From Paraburkholderia sartisoli (GTDB lineage Bacteria > Pseudomonadota > Gammaproteobacteria > Burkholderiales > Burkholderiaceae), in contig NZ_FNRQ01000004.1 in assembly GCF_900107685.1 (NCBI RefSeq), positions 1-64,000 of the forward strand: a DNA stretch of 64,000 nt, given 5' to 3'. The position numbers and the translations under genes are program-made. The notes beneath the pieces are model-generated. The model did no database searches. It had not been told where the DNA came from and saw only the letters and a program-made list of their open reading frames with translations. Shown here one piece after another: positions 47,311-56,465 of the stretch. Position 1 is the stretch's first letter. Each line of letters starts with the position of its first letter.

Positions 47311-48384
47311 CTAACGCCCGGGTGCGGAATCTGAACTGCCCGGGCGAACGGAGCCGCTCGCGGCCGGATTGCCCCCCGTACCGCCGAATCCAAAGATCGC
47401 GCGCACCCGCTCGCCGCCCGCGAAAGCGAGCGAAAGCAGCAGCAGGAAACCCCACGCGCAATCGCCAAAAAACTGGGACACGCCGAGCAGGTTGAACAGG
47501 CTCGACAGAAACTGCAGCACGGTCGCGGCGAAGAACACGCAGATGATGCGTCCATAGCCGCCCGCGGGATTCACACCGCCCATCACGGCGATCAGGATGG
47601 CAATCAGCAGATACGAATTGCCGTAGTCCCATTTCGCGCTGGACGTGTGCGTGGCGCTGATCAGCCCGGCCAGCGAGGCGAGCACGCCGCACATCGCGTA
47701 GGTCGTGACCAGCATGCGCACACGCGGAATGCCCGCATAAAACGCCGCTTTCGGATTCGTGCCCATCAGGTACAGGCGCAGGCCGAACGGGCTGCGCCTG
47801 AGCAGCCAGCCCAGCACGACGATAGCCGCGATGAAGATGCAGAACGCGATCGGCACCTGAAACACCGTACCGTTGCCGATCGCCGACAGCGGGTCGACAT
47901 AGTCGACAGGCACCGATGCGCCGTTGCTGAGCACCACGGCAATGCCGGTGAACAGCAGTTGCGTGCCAAGCGTGCAGAGAATCGGCGTGAGATTGAGCCG
48001 CGCGATGACGATGCCGTTCAGCAGGCCGCCAAGCAGCCCCATCACGACGACGATCACACAGAAGAGCGACGTATAGAGCACCGGCGAGTTATCGCCGTTG
48101 ACGTACTGCGGAACGACCATCGCGGCGACCATGCCCGACAGGTTCGCGAGCCCGACGCCCGACAGATCGATCCCGCCGTTGCCGGACACCATCGAAAGCA
48201 TGATGCCGAGCGCGAGCAGGCCGAGTTCGGGCAACTGGCCGCCCATCGACTGCAGGTTGTCGATGTCGACGAACTGTCCATGCGACAACCACGTCGCGAC
48301 CAGCACGACGAGCACGTTGACGATCAGCAGAAAATTCAGTTGCCGGTCGGCGAACAGCTTTCCATTGGCAAACGAGGACTTCAT
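47311..48384 (-). CDS. Sugar ABC transporter permease, RbsC type (second)
   Basis: 357 residues with about nine to ten membrane segments (LNFLLIVNVLVVLVATWLS first) and the conserved GGVNPAGGYGRIICVFFAAT near the C-terminus. It starts MKSSFANGKLFADRQ at 48384. It lies between the ribokinase and binding-protein genes and pairs with the permease at 43516-44562. Confidence 0.9.
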   Translation of the reverse strand: MKSSFANGKLFADRQLNFLLIVNVLVVLVATWLSHGQFVDIDNLQSMGGQLPELGLLALGIMLSMVSGNGGIDLSGVGLANLSGMVAAMVVPQYVNGDNSPVLYTSLFCVIVVVMGLLGGLLNGIVIARLNLTPILCTLGTQLLFTGIAVVLSNGASVPVDYVDPLSAIGNGTVFQVPIAFCIFIAAIVVLGWLLRRSPFGLRLYLMGTNPKAAFYAGIPRVRMLVTTYAMCGVLASLAGLISATHTSSAKWDYGNSYLLIAILIAVMGGVNPAGGYGRIICVFFAATVLQFLSSLFNLLGVSQFFGDCAWGFLLLLSLAFAGGERVRAIFGFGGTGGNPAASGSVRPGSSDSAPGR

Positions 48385-48442
48385 GGTGATGACGAACTCC
48401 TTCAGACTGCACAGCCAGCCACGCGGCCGGCGACGTATAGCA

Positions 48443-49405
48443 CTATGAATACGATGGCGATGGCGCCGGTTGCCGGAGAACCTGATTCACTTCGTCGAGC
48501 GTCGGCATCGAGGGCGCCGTGCCGGCACGCGTGACGGAAATGCCCGCCAGCGCGCAACCGAAGCGCATTGCCGCGATCGGCTCTTCGCCACGCGCAAGCG
48601 CGGCTGCAAAACCGCCCGTGAAGCCGTCCCCGGCGCCGGCCGTCTCGACCACGCGACCGCAGTGATATGCGGGCACCAGCACCGATTGCGTTGCCGAATG
48701 CAGCAGCGCGCCACCTTCGCCCAGCGTGACGATCACCGTGCCGACGCCTTTGGCGAGCAGCACGTCGGCGGCGCGTCGTGCGTCGTCGGCGTTCGCGATC
48801 GGCACGCCGGTGAGCGCCGTGGCTTCCGTTTCATTCGGGGTGATGTAGTCGCACAGCGGGAAAATGTCGTCGTCGAGCGGCAACGCGGGCGCCGGATTGA
48901 ACACCGTGGTCACGCCGTGCTTGCGCGCCACTTCCAGCCCGCGTCGCGCGGCGGGCAGCGGCTGCTCGAGCTGCGTGACGAACACGCGCGCCGCGGCGAT
49001 GTCGGCCTCGATCGCGTCGACGTCGGCGGCATTCATCGTGCCGGCCGCGCCAGACGCGACGATGATCGCGTTCTTGCCGGTGGTGTCGTCGACAAAGATA
49101 TGGGCCGCGCCTGTCGAGACGCCGTTGAGCACCGTCGCGCGCGCGATGATGCCTTCGGCGTTCCATGTCGCGCGCGCGATCGAACCGAACGCGTCGTCGC
49201 CGATGCGGGTGCAGAACACGACCTGCGCGCCCGCGCGCGCGGCGGCGACGGCCTGGTTCGAACCCTTGCCGCCGGGCCCCATCGCGAATGCGGAGCCCGC
49301 GATCGTTTCGCCGATCAGCGGCATGCGCTCCGCGCGAAACGTCAGGTCGGTCACATAGATGCCGAGGATGACGACGCGCCCGTTGCGTTCCTGGGGTGCG
49401 CTCAT
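48443..49405 (-). CDS. Ribokinase/PfkB-family carbohydrate kinase (probable deoxyribokinase)
   Basis: 320 residues from the ATG at 49405, which overlaps the mutarotase stop as ATGA. PfkB signature 1 (FAMGPGGKGSNQAVAAARAG, about 38-57) and signature 2 with the catalytic Asp (ETAGAGDGFTGGFAAAL, about 250-266). It phosphorylates a pentose, here most likely deoxyribose to deoxyribose-5-phosphate for the DeoC encoded upstream. The open frame extends to 49504 through repeat-derived sequence, but the coupled ATG is the natural start. Confidence 0.9.
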   Translation of the reverse strand: MSAPQERNGRVVILGIYVTDLTFRAERMPLIGETIAGSAFAMGPGGKGSNQAVAAARAGAQVVFCTRIGDDAFGSIARATWNAEGIIARATVLNGVSTGAAHIFVDDTTGKNAIIVASGAAGTMNAADVDAIEADIAAARVFVTQLEQPLPAARRGLEVARKHGVTTVFNPAPALPLDDDIFPLCDYITPNETEATALTGVPIANADDARRAADVLLAKGVGTVIVTLGEGGALLHSATQSVLVPAYHCGRVVETAGAGDGFTGGFAAALARGEEPIAAMRFGCALAGISVTRAGTAPSMPTLDEVNQVLRQPAPSPSYS

Positions 49406-49914
49406 GTGCGATCCCCTTGAGGGACTTCCTTCGGGGCGCCCCCCAAGGGGACTTCCTTCGGGGCGTCCGCCGCGAGGAGCACGCCTTTCTTGAACACGAA
49501 GCATCCATAGCCTCGCTGTTCGCCGGTCGCGATCACGCAGTACGCGTGCCGCGCCCGCTCATAAAACGCGAAACGTTCGATCGAAGCGAACGGCAGGTCG
49601 CGTCCTTCCGCCCTGTTCACTTCGGCCTGCGCCTCGCGCTGCACGGCGGGAATCGTATCCGGCTCGCCGACGACTTCCATGCGCAGCGCCGGATCGTCGA
49701 CGAAGGTGTCAAGTGGCATCACCGACAGCACCGCGCGAATCGCGCGCGCCGCATCGACGCCGTCAAGACGCAGCAGCTTGCCGGTGACCGTTGCACGTGC
49801 AACGGAGTCGGCCGGGAAATTCGCGTCGCAAATGACGAGTTCGTCGCCATGGCCCATCGCGCTCAATGCGTAGAGCACGTCGGCGTTCAACAGCGGGTCC
49901 AGATTCTTCAGCAC
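49402..49914 (-). CDS. RbsD/FucU-family sugar mutarotase with repeat-derived C-terminal tail
   Basis: 170 residues. It starts MLKNLDPLLNADVLYALSAM, followed by GHGDELVICDANFPA with the active-site His, and ends its fold near YGCFVFKKGVLL. It interconverts sugar anomers to supply the kinase encoded next. Family members are about 140-150 residues; the extra ~20 here (DAPKEVPLGG, then APKEVPQGD) come from a 27-bp tandem duplication at 49421-49465. The last codons overlap the kinase start (ATGA). Confidence 0.88.
   Translation of the reverse strand: MLKNLDPLLNADVLYALSAMGHGDELVICDANFPADSVARATVTGKLLRLDGVDAARAIRAVLSVMPLDTFVDDPALRMEVVGEPDTIPAVQREAQAEVNRAEGRDLPFASIERFAFYERARHAYCVIATGEQRGYGCFVFKKGVLLAADAPKEVPLGGAPKEVPQGDRT
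49421..49465. repeat. Tandem 18-bp repeats within the mutarotase 3' end
   Basis: GGGACTTCCTTCGGGGCG occurs at 49421-49438 and 49448-49465, a 27-bp period, so the duplication stays in frame and encodes the nine-residue repeat APKEVPLGG/APKEVPQGD. Confidence 0.85.
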
Positions 49915-49972
49915 GTTGTCTCCTCCATTTTCTGGTTGGCGTGCAATTCGTTACCGGCAGTCAGACATTCAG

Positions 49973-52378
49973 TCAGTCACCGTAGGGTATCCAGATGTTC
50001 TTCACCTGCACCGCCTGGCGCAGGAACGGCAAGCCCTCGCTCGACCGGTCGTGCCAGTCGAACTGGCGCCCATGGTCGACAAACGTGCGCTTCAGGTTGC
50101 CAATCGACTCGCGTTCGACCAGCGTCGAATCCGAGGCACTGCCAAAACACCAGAGCGCATCGACATCGTCGTGTTTCGCGAGCGCCGGCAGCAACGCGCC
50201 GCGCTCGCCCGTGACGATGTTCAGCACGCCGCCCGGCACATCCGACGTTTCCGCCACCTGATAGAAATCGGTGACGGCAAGCGGACATCTCTCACCCGGC
50301 AACACGACAACCCGGTTGCCCATCGCGAGCGCCGGCGCCACCAGCGAAACGAAACCGAGCAGCGGCGCTTCGTCCGGGCAGGCAATGCCGATCACACCGA
50401 GCGGCTCATGCATGGCGAGCGCGACGCCGCGCAGCGGCGGCGTATGCACCGCGCCATCGAACTTGTCGGCCCACGCCGCATACGTGAGAAGCCGCGACAC
50501 CGATGCCTCGACTTCGGCACGGGCCGCCGCTTCCTTCGCGCCGTTGCGCACGACGAGCTGGCGCGCGAATTCGTCGGCGCGTACCGCGAGATTCTCGGCG
50601 AGGTAATACAACACCTGCGCGCGATTGTGCGTGCTGGCCTGCGACCATTTGTGCGCCGCGCGTGCCGCTTCCACGGCATTACGGATGTCCTTGCGGTTGC
50701 CCTCGCCCACTTCGCCTGCCAGCGTGCCATCGGGCGCGTACACCGGCAGCGAATAGCCACTATCCGGACGCACCTGCCTGCCACCGATAAAGAGCTTCGC
50801 CGTACGGTCGATCAACGCGACGTTCGAAGGCTCGCTGCGCTTCGCCGCGCCTGCCGCAGCAGACACCGGCACCGGCACCGGCACCGGCACACGATCCGCC
50901 AGCTTGAGCCACGCGCGCGGCTTCAGATATTCGTAAATGCCCTCACGTCCGCCTTCGCGGCCATAGCCCGACTCGCGATAGCCGCCGAAGCCGACCGCCG
51001 CATCGAACAGATTCGTCGCGTTGACCCACACCACGCCACATGCAAGACGCGGCGCGATATCGAGCGCGCGCCCGATCGTCTCGCTCCACACGCTGGCGGC
51101 GAGCCCGTAGCGCGAGTTGTTCGCGAGCGCGATGGCCTCGTCGGGCGTGCGAAAGCTCATCGTGATCAGCACCGGGCCGAAGATTTCTTCCTGCGCGAGC
51201 GTCGAAGCGGGCGAGACGCCGGTGACCAGCGTCGGTGGATAAAAGCAGCCGCTTGCCGGCATCGTCGCATCGGGCGATTGCCAGACCGCGCAGCCTTCGC
51301 GCCTGCCGGCTTCCACCAGTGAATGGATGCGCTCCAGCTGGACCGGATCGACAATCGCGCCCATGTCGATGCTCTTGTCGAGCGAGTTGCCGACGCGCAG
51401 CGTTTCCATCCGGCGCTTAAGCTTCGCGATGAAACGCGCCTCGATGCCTTCCTGCACGAGCAGACGCGAGCCCGCGCAGCAAACCTGCCCCTGGTTGAAC
51501 CAGATCGCGTCGACCACGCCTTCCACCGCGCCGTCGATATCCGCGTCGTCGAATACGATGAACGGCGACTTGCCGCCGAGTTCGAGCGTCAGCGACTTGC
51601 CCGAGCCCGCCGTCACCGAGCGGATCAACCGGCCGACTTCTGTCGAACCCGTGAACGCGATCTTGTCGACGTCCGGATGCGCGACGAGCGCGGCGCCCGT
51701 GTTGCCATCGCCGGTAACAACGTTCAGCACGCCCGCGGGCAACCCGGCACGATGCGCGAGTTCGGCGAACAGCAGTGCGGTAAGCGGCGTGTATTCGGCC
51801 GGCTTCAGCACCACGCAGTTACCCGTGGCGATCGCGGGCGCGATCTTCCATGCGAGCATCAGCAGCGGAAAATTCCACGGCACGATCTGGCCGACGACAC
51901 CGAGCGGCGCGTAATCGCGGAACTCGGTGTCCTGCAACTGCGCCCAGCCGGCGTGATGCAGGAAATGGCGCGCGACGAGCGGCACGTCGATGTCGCGTGT
52001 TTCGCGGATCGGCTTGCCGTTGTCGAGCGCTTCGAGCACCGCGAACAGCCGGCTATGGCGCTGGACCATGCGCGCGAGCGCATACAGATGGCGCGCGCGT
52101 CCGGCGCCGCCCAGCGCGAACCAGGCCGGCTGCGCGGCGCGCGCGGCGGCGACGGCCGCGTCGACATCGGCAACGTCGCCCTGGGCGATATCGGCGAGAC
52201 GCTCGCCGGTCGCGGGCGCATGCGAAACGAACCGCTCACCGCTGGCCGGCGCATGCCACGCGCCAGCGATGAAGTGCCCAAAGCTCGCCTCGTGCTGCGC
52301 GAGCCATGCGCGCACGGACTGATCGTCCTCGGGTGCGGGACCGTACTCCATCGAAGAAAAATACTCGGCTACGCTCAT
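49973..52378 (-). CDS. Two-domain aldehyde dehydrogenase (active plus degenerate ALDH domain)
   Basis: 801 residues. Domain 1 (about 1-490) is a full ALDH: VPWNFPLLMLAWKIAPAIA, FTGSTEVGRL, catalytic Glu in TLELGGKSPFIVF and Cys in NQGQVCCAGSRLLV. A Val-Pro linker (RVPVPVPVPVS) joins a second ALDH-like domain (about 520-801; KLFIGGRQVRPDSGYSLPV to the C-terminus), which lacks the Cys motif and is probably structural. In a DeoC locus the likely role is oxidising acetaldehyde from deoxyribose-5-phosphate cleavage. It lies 16 bp after deoC. Confidence 0.9.
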   Translation of the reverse strand: MSVAEYFSSMEYGPAPEDDQSVRAWLAQHEASFGHFIAGAWHAPASGERFVSHAPATGERLADIAQGDVADVDAAVAAARAAQPAWFALGGAGRARHLYALARMVQRHSRLFAVLEALDNGKPIRETRDIDVPLVARHFLHHAGWAQLQDTEFRDYAPLGVVGQIVPWNFPLLMLAWKIAPAIATGNCVVLKPAEYTPLTALLFAELAHRAGLPAGVLNVVTGDGNTGAALVAHPDVDKIAFTGSTEVGRLIRSVTAGSGKSLTLELGGKSPFIVFDDADIDGAVEGVVDAIWFNQGQVCCAGSRLLVQEGIEARFIAKLKRRMETLRVGNSLDKSIDMGAIVDPVQLERIHSLVEAGRREGCAVWQSPDATMPASGCFYPPTLVTGVSPASTLAQEEIFGPVLITMSFRTPDEAIALANNSRYGLAASVWSETIGRALDIAPRLACGVVWVNATNLFDAAVGFGGYRESGYGREGGREGIYEYLKPRAWLKLADRVPVPVPVPVSAAAGAAKRSEPSNVALIDRTAKLFIGGRQVRPDSGYSLPVYAPDGTLAGEVGEGNRKDIRNAVEAARAAHKWSQASTHNRAQVLYYLAENLAVRADEFARQLVVRNGAKEAAARAEVEASVSRLLTYAAWADKFDGAVHTPPLRGVALAMHEPLGVIGIACPDEAPLLGFVSLVAPALAMGNRVVVLPGERCPLAVTDFYQVAETSDVPGGVLNIVTGERGALLPALAKHDDVDALWCFGSASDSTLVERESIGNLKRTFVDHGRQFDWHDRSSEGLPFLRQAVQVKNIWIPYGD
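50865..50888. repeat. ACCGGC hexanucleotide repeat (four units) in the ALDH linker
   Basis: Four perfect ACCGGC units encode the alternating Val-Pro linker between the two ALDH domains. Slippage of six bases would change linker length without breaking the frame. Confidence 0.85.
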
Positions 52379-52394
52379 GGGATCGGTCTTGAAT

Positions 52395-53405
52395 TCAGGC
52401 TACAGGGTGACGGTTGAAAGCGGAATAACGGCCGCTCACATGATGTTCGAGCTGACGTTCGATATCCGCCAGCAGGCTCGATGCGCCGATACGGAACAGC
52501 TCCGGTTCGAGCCACGCGCGGCCCAGTTCTTCTTTCATCAGGATCTGGTACGACAGCACGGACTTCGCGCTGGACACACCACCCGCCGGCTTGAAACCGA
52601 TCAGCACGCCCGTGCGCTCCTGGTATTCGCGGATCATGCGGACCATCACGAGCGACACGTCGAGCGTCGCGTTCACGCCCTCCTTGCCGGTCGACGTCTT
52701 GATGAAATCGGCGCCCGCCATCATGCAGACCATCGACGCGCGCGCGACGTTCGACAGCGTGCGGATGTCGCCGGTGGCGAGAATCGCCTTCAGATGCGCC
52801 GGGCCGCAGGCCTCGCGGAAATCGCGCACCTCGTCGTAAAGCGCCTGCCAGTTGCCGGTGAGCACGTGTTCGCGCGTGACGACGATATCGATTTCCATCG
52901 CGCCGTCCGCCACCGAAGCCTCGATTTCCTTCAGCTTGAGCGGATGCGGAATCAGCCCGGCAGGAAAGCCCGTGGAAACAGCGGCAACCGGAATGTCGCT
53001 GCCCTTGAGCGCATCGACGGCGGCCGCGACGAAGCGGTGATAGACACACACCGCGCCGGTCGTGACGACTCGCGGCGCGATGCCGAGCGCTTCGAGAATG
53101 TCGGCGCGCACGGGTTGCCGCGCCTTCGCGCACAGACGCCTGACGCGGCCCTCGGTATCGTCGCCGTTCAACGTGGTGAGGTCGATGCAGGTCACTGCCT
53201 TCAGCAGCCAGGCCGCCTGGGCGTCTTTCTTGACGGTGCGGCGCGTGGCCAGCGTGCCCGTGCGCCGCTCGACCGCCGACTGGTTCACGCGCAGGCCGTC
53301 GAGCCATGACGCGTCGAATGGTGTACCCGGGTTGCGCACAGGATGAACAAGCGGCCCACCGCGTAGCGCGATGACCGTGGAAGACGAAGAAGGAGCTTCA
53401 GGCAT
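52395..53405 (-). CDS. deoC: Deoxyribose-phosphate aldolase DeoC
   Basis: 336 residues from the ATG at 53405 (MPEAPSSS); a GTG at 53432 adds nine residues. The Schiff-base Lys lies in GADFIKTSTGKEG, with a supporting Asp in CIDLTTLNGDD and the second Lys in IGFKPAGGVSS. It cleaves deoxyribose-5-phosphate to glyceraldehyde-3-phosphate and acetaldehyde. It is the long DeoC form, with about 75 extra N-terminal residues compared with E. coli. As first gene of the minus-strand operon it sits downstream of a DeoR-like operator (53475-53490). Confidence 0.93.
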   Translation of the reverse strand: MPEAPSSSSTVIALRGGPLVHPVRNPGTPFDASWLDGLRVNQSAVERRTGTLATRRTVKKDAQAAWLLKAVTCIDLTTLNGDDTEGRVRRLCAKARQPVRADILEALGIAPRVVTTGAVCVYHRFVAAAVDALKGSDIPVAAVSTGFPAGLIPHPLKLKEIEASVADGAMEIDIVVTREHVLTGNWQALYDEVRDFREACGPAHLKAILATGDIRTLSNVARASMVCMMAGADFIKTSTGKEGVNATLDVSLVMVRMIREYQERTGVLIGFKPAGGVSSAKSVLSYQILMKEELGRAWLEPELFRIGASSLLADIERQLEHHVSGRYSAFNRHPVA

Positions 53406-53432
53406 GAGACATCCGGAATTGGTGCAATGCAC

Positions 53433-53773
53433 AGCAAAAAGCCGATGGGCCGTTCGGGTCTATGCTACATCGAGTGATATGATTCTAACAAGCATGACGA
53501 GTCAATCGTGACATTTTCATTGCACATGGATTGCCGGATGCCTTGAATGTTATTGGTCAGTCAGATCGATGGTGCGAAGGTCACAACACCGTATGCACCT
53601 GATCGCGCGACAAAGACGGGGATTTCGCCGCTCGCGACGAAGGGGCGTGACGGCCGTAGATAGGGTCTGGGATCAGGAATCGGGGATCAGCGATGGAAAT
53701 CGCCTGGGGGAATGCTCAAGGCAACTGGCTCGCAACACCTGTGCGGCCAGGGTGTCGTCGAGGCGATGGCGAA
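53433..53773. other. Intergenic region deoC-hpnK
   Basis: About 340 bp between the start of deoC and the stop of hpnK, both on the minus strand. It holds the deoC promoter and operator (53475-53507); no gene or strong terminator was seen in the rest. Confidence 0.4.
53475..53490. promoter_or_regulatory. DeoR-like operator upstream of deoC
   Basis: TGATATGATTCTAACA matches the E. coli DeoR operator at 13 of 16 positions; the right half, ATTCTAACA, is perfect. On the minus strand TTGACT (53507-53502) and TCATAT (53484-53479) are 17 bp apart, so the operator overlaps the -10 and would block the deoC operon when DeoR is bound. Confidence 0.65.
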
Positions 53774-54694
53774 TCAGCGCGCGGGAAACACGTCGCCAAA
53801 GCCGCCGGACTTCGCACCGGACGCGTGTAGCGCGGCGGCAACACGAGGCGAAAGCAGCGCATGGAGTTCGTCTGCGTGACGATAGTCGCGCATGCCGTCA
53901 CTCAAGGCACCCTCGCCGGCCGTGGCGGGATGACAATAGATTTCGCCGACACCTTCGGGCAAACCGGCTAACGCCGCAAGCCATGTCGCTTCGTCCATCC
54001 GGCCCGATCCGGCGATGCCCACGACATAGTCGTTATGAGCGATGCCGGCCTGATCGAGTTGACGGCATACGTGTGCGATCCAGGGCTTCAACCAGAGCGG
54101 CGCGCCGGCCCGTGCATCCGGCTTCGTGCTGACCTCGTAAGGCAGACGCATCGCGCGCATGCCATAGTCGCGCCCGATTTCCAGAATCAGCTGCAGCACG
54201 GTGGGATGCAGATGAAAATGCTTGTGTGTGTTGACGTGATCGAGCGTCAGACCGGTCTTTTCGAACGCGTCGAACTGCGCGCGAATTTCGCGCGCGAGCT
54301 GCTTGCGCACATGCGGCAGCAGGAAAAACCGCACGCCGTCGAGCACCATGTTATTGCCGAAGCGGCCTTCATGATCGACCAGCGCGGGGATATGCGCACG
54401 CGGCGCGAGTGCGGCGCCATCGGCCAGCACCAGATGCAGGCCGACGCGCAAATCCGGCAACGCCCGCGCCCGTTCCACGGCATCGCGCGCCGCGGGTGCG
54501 CCGACCATCAGGCTCGCGGCCGTCAGAACGCCGCGCTCATGCGCCCATTCGACAGCCAGGTTGACACGCTCATGCAAGCCGAAGTCGTCTGCGGTAACAA
54601 TCAGCGCGCGTGTCGCCTTAAGCTCGCCCTTAACGCCGGCCGCCTGAACCCGCGCATTGCGTGACGACGTTATTTGCCGCGCCTCAACCGCCAT
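53774..54694 (-). CDS. hpnK: Hopanoid biosynthesis protein HpnK (YdjC/ChbG-fold deacetylase)
   Basis: 306 residues from the ATG at 54694, with GGAGG six bases upstream; it overlaps the hpnI stop by 11 bases. YdjC-fold metal motifs: Asp-Asp in LIVTADDFGLHERVN (about 35) and the His pair in LDHVNTHKHFHLHP (about 150). HpnK deacetylates the N-acetylglucosaminyl hopanoid made by HpnI in extended hopanoid synthesis. The open frame runs upstream of 54694 inside hpnI but has no support. Confidence 0.9.
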   Translation of the reverse strand: MAVEARQITSSRNARVQAAGVKGELKATRALIVTADDFGLHERVNLAVEWAHERGVLTAASLMVGAPAARDAVERARALPDLRVGLHLVLADGAALAPRAHIPALVDHEGRFGNNMVLDGVRFFLLPHVRKQLAREIRAQFDAFEKTGLTLDHVNTHKHFHLHPTVLQLILEIGRDYGMRAMRLPYEVSTKPDARAGAPLWLKPWIAHVCRQLDQAGIAHNDYVVGIAGSGRMDEATWLAALAGLPEGVGEIYCHPATAGEGALSDGMRDYRHADELHALLSPRVAAALHASGAKSGGFGDVFPAR

Positions 54695-55898
54695 CCGGTG
54701 CCTCCATGCCATCCCGCTCCACCGATACCTCCAGTGGCACGCGGGCGCCACGCCACATGACATGCGAACCGAACGCGGCCGCGAACCATTGTACGGCCAG
54801 CAACGTGTCGCGCAGGGGCGTCAGTGCAAGATCGCGCCAGAACGTCCGCGCGTGGCGTGCGCTGCGCCAGTGCAGGAGCACGCGCGCGACGCCGCCAGCG
54901 ATGATGCAGACCTCGCTCGCCAGCACGGCCGGACCGTGCGCGCCGCCCGTTGCGGCTTCAAGTCCCCAGGCCATGCCCGCGGCGAGCATCAGCCAGGGCG
55001 AGGTGAACGTAATGAACAGGAACGCGAAGCCGTGTGGCCGCACCGAGCGGATCGTCCGCAGCCAGCGGGTCTCGCGTTGCCATAGCGTCGCCAGCGTCGG
55101 CTCGATGACGTCGGTGGTGACCATCACACGCGAGAGCACGGTGCGCAACCCGAGCGCGCGGACGTGCTCGGCGAGCCAGTAGTCGTCGGCGAGGCAGTTG
55201 CGCAGCGCACCAAAGCCGCCGATGCGTTCGAGCGTCGAGCGACGCAACGCCAGCGTTGCGCCAAAGCCGAAGCGCCGCGAACCCGTTGCATGCGCAACAC
55301 GCACGGACGGCGCAAACCATTCGTTGACAAAGAGCGCGCCGACACGCGGCCAGAATCCACCGATGCCCTGCGCAACATACAGGCACGTGACCACACCGAC
55401 GTGTCGATCGGTGAGCGGTGCCGCAACCCGGTCGAGATAATCGGGCTGGACGGCGATGTCGCTGTCCGCGATGACGATCACTTCATATCGGGCGTGCTCC
55501 GCCATGTTGATCAGATTGCTGACCTTGCGGTTGCTGCCATGCACGCGTCCGTCCACCACGAGTTCGATATCGTGCGCGGGCCACGCGGCCTGCAGGCGCC
55601 GCACCACGGAGACAGCGGGATCGTCCGGTGACGATACGCCCAGCACGAGCTGGAAACGTTCATGACGCTGCTTGCAGAACGTCGTGAGATTCTCGTAGAG
55701 ACGCGGCTCCGCCCCACACAACGGCTTGAGAACACTGATACCAGTGGTGGCGGGCAGCCGGGCTGCGTGATGACCGTTAGCAGAATGATGCCGCGGGAAA
55801 AGCGGCATGGCGAACGCGGCAAGCACCGCGTATAACGACGCCGCGCAACAGCCGGCTAGCAGCATCCAGAGCAGTGCAGACAACGCATGAGCCGCCAT
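54684..55898 (-). CDS. hpnI: Hopanoid glycosyltransferase HpnI
   Basis: 404 residues of a family-2 glycosyltransferase related to ceramide glucosyltransferase. An N-terminal membrane segment (LSALLWMLLAGCCAASLYAV), the DxD-like VIADSDIAVQPDYL, the CLADDYWLAEHVR acidic site and WQRETRWLRTIR (the Q-x-x-R-W motif), then C-terminal membrane segments. It transfers N-acetylglucosamine to bacteriohopanetetrol at the inner membrane. HpnJ, the radical-SAM protein of the same branch, is not in this window. Confidence 0.9.
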   Translation of the reverse strand: MAAHALSALLWMLLAGCCAASLYAVLAAFAMPLFPRHHSANGHHAARLPATTGISVLKPLCGAEPRLYENLTTFCKQRHERFQLVLGVSSPDDPAVSVVRRLQAAWPAHDIELVVDGRVHGSNRKVSNLINMAEHARYEVIVIADSDIAVQPDYLDRVAAPLTDRHVGVVTCLYVAQGIGGFWPRVGALFVNEWFAPSVRVAHATGSRRFGFGATLALRRSTLERIGGFGALRNCLADDYWLAEHVRALGLRTVLSRVMVTTDVIEPTLATLWQRETRWLRTIRSVRPHGFAFLFITFTSPWLMLAAGMAWGLEAATGGAHGPAVLASEVCIIAGGVARVLLHWRSARHARTFWRDLALTPLRDTLLAVQWFAAAFGSHVMWRGARVPLEVSVERDGMEAPDGG

Positions 55899-56465
55899 CG
55901 TCTGATTCCGCTAGCGTATGAAAGAAATGGAAAGTCCCCGACTGACACACATCTTGTCGACATTGACCGGATTCATTGGCATGGGCTCGTGATACGCACG
56001 ACGGAATCCAGCCGTGCCTTTCATACGTGTACGTGTGTTGGTGTCGCGGTGTGTGACCGGTTGCACAGCGCGTTTCGATACGAGAAGACGCGCCATGCCG
56101 GTCGTTCAAGGAGCGATAGTAGCGACGCATCCTGAAGGAAATCTTAAGGAGGGGCGCACTCATGCTGTCGGCCTCACGTCGGAAACACCCGGACAATCCG
56201 TAAGCCCTTCGTCAATCTGCCCTTCACCTTCCCTGCGTGTCTGCGGGAACCGCACGTCGTGCGGCGAGCTTCTGCTGATGCAGCGCTTTGGTTGCTTCGC
56301 TGGAACCGTCCGCGCGCGACGGCGGCGGCGGCGGTCTCAAGGCTCTCACGACCTTGCCGCTGAACCGGCATTCCTCATAAAAAAAGCGCAGCGGACGGAT
56401 TGATACGCGTGCGCAAAGGACAGGCGGACAAACGCATCGTCCTTCGCGCGGCTATTACAGCGGAA
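55899..56465. other. Intergenic region hpnI-MBL gene
   Basis: About 570 bp without a supported gene. It should contain the hpnIK promoter. A GGC-rich tract near 56321-56335 is the only visible simple repeat. Confidence 0.4.

Noticed and set aside
53569..54132. 187-residue plus-strand frame between deoC and hpnK
   Set aside because: Arg-rich composition; its second half is antisense to hpnK and no domain is visible.
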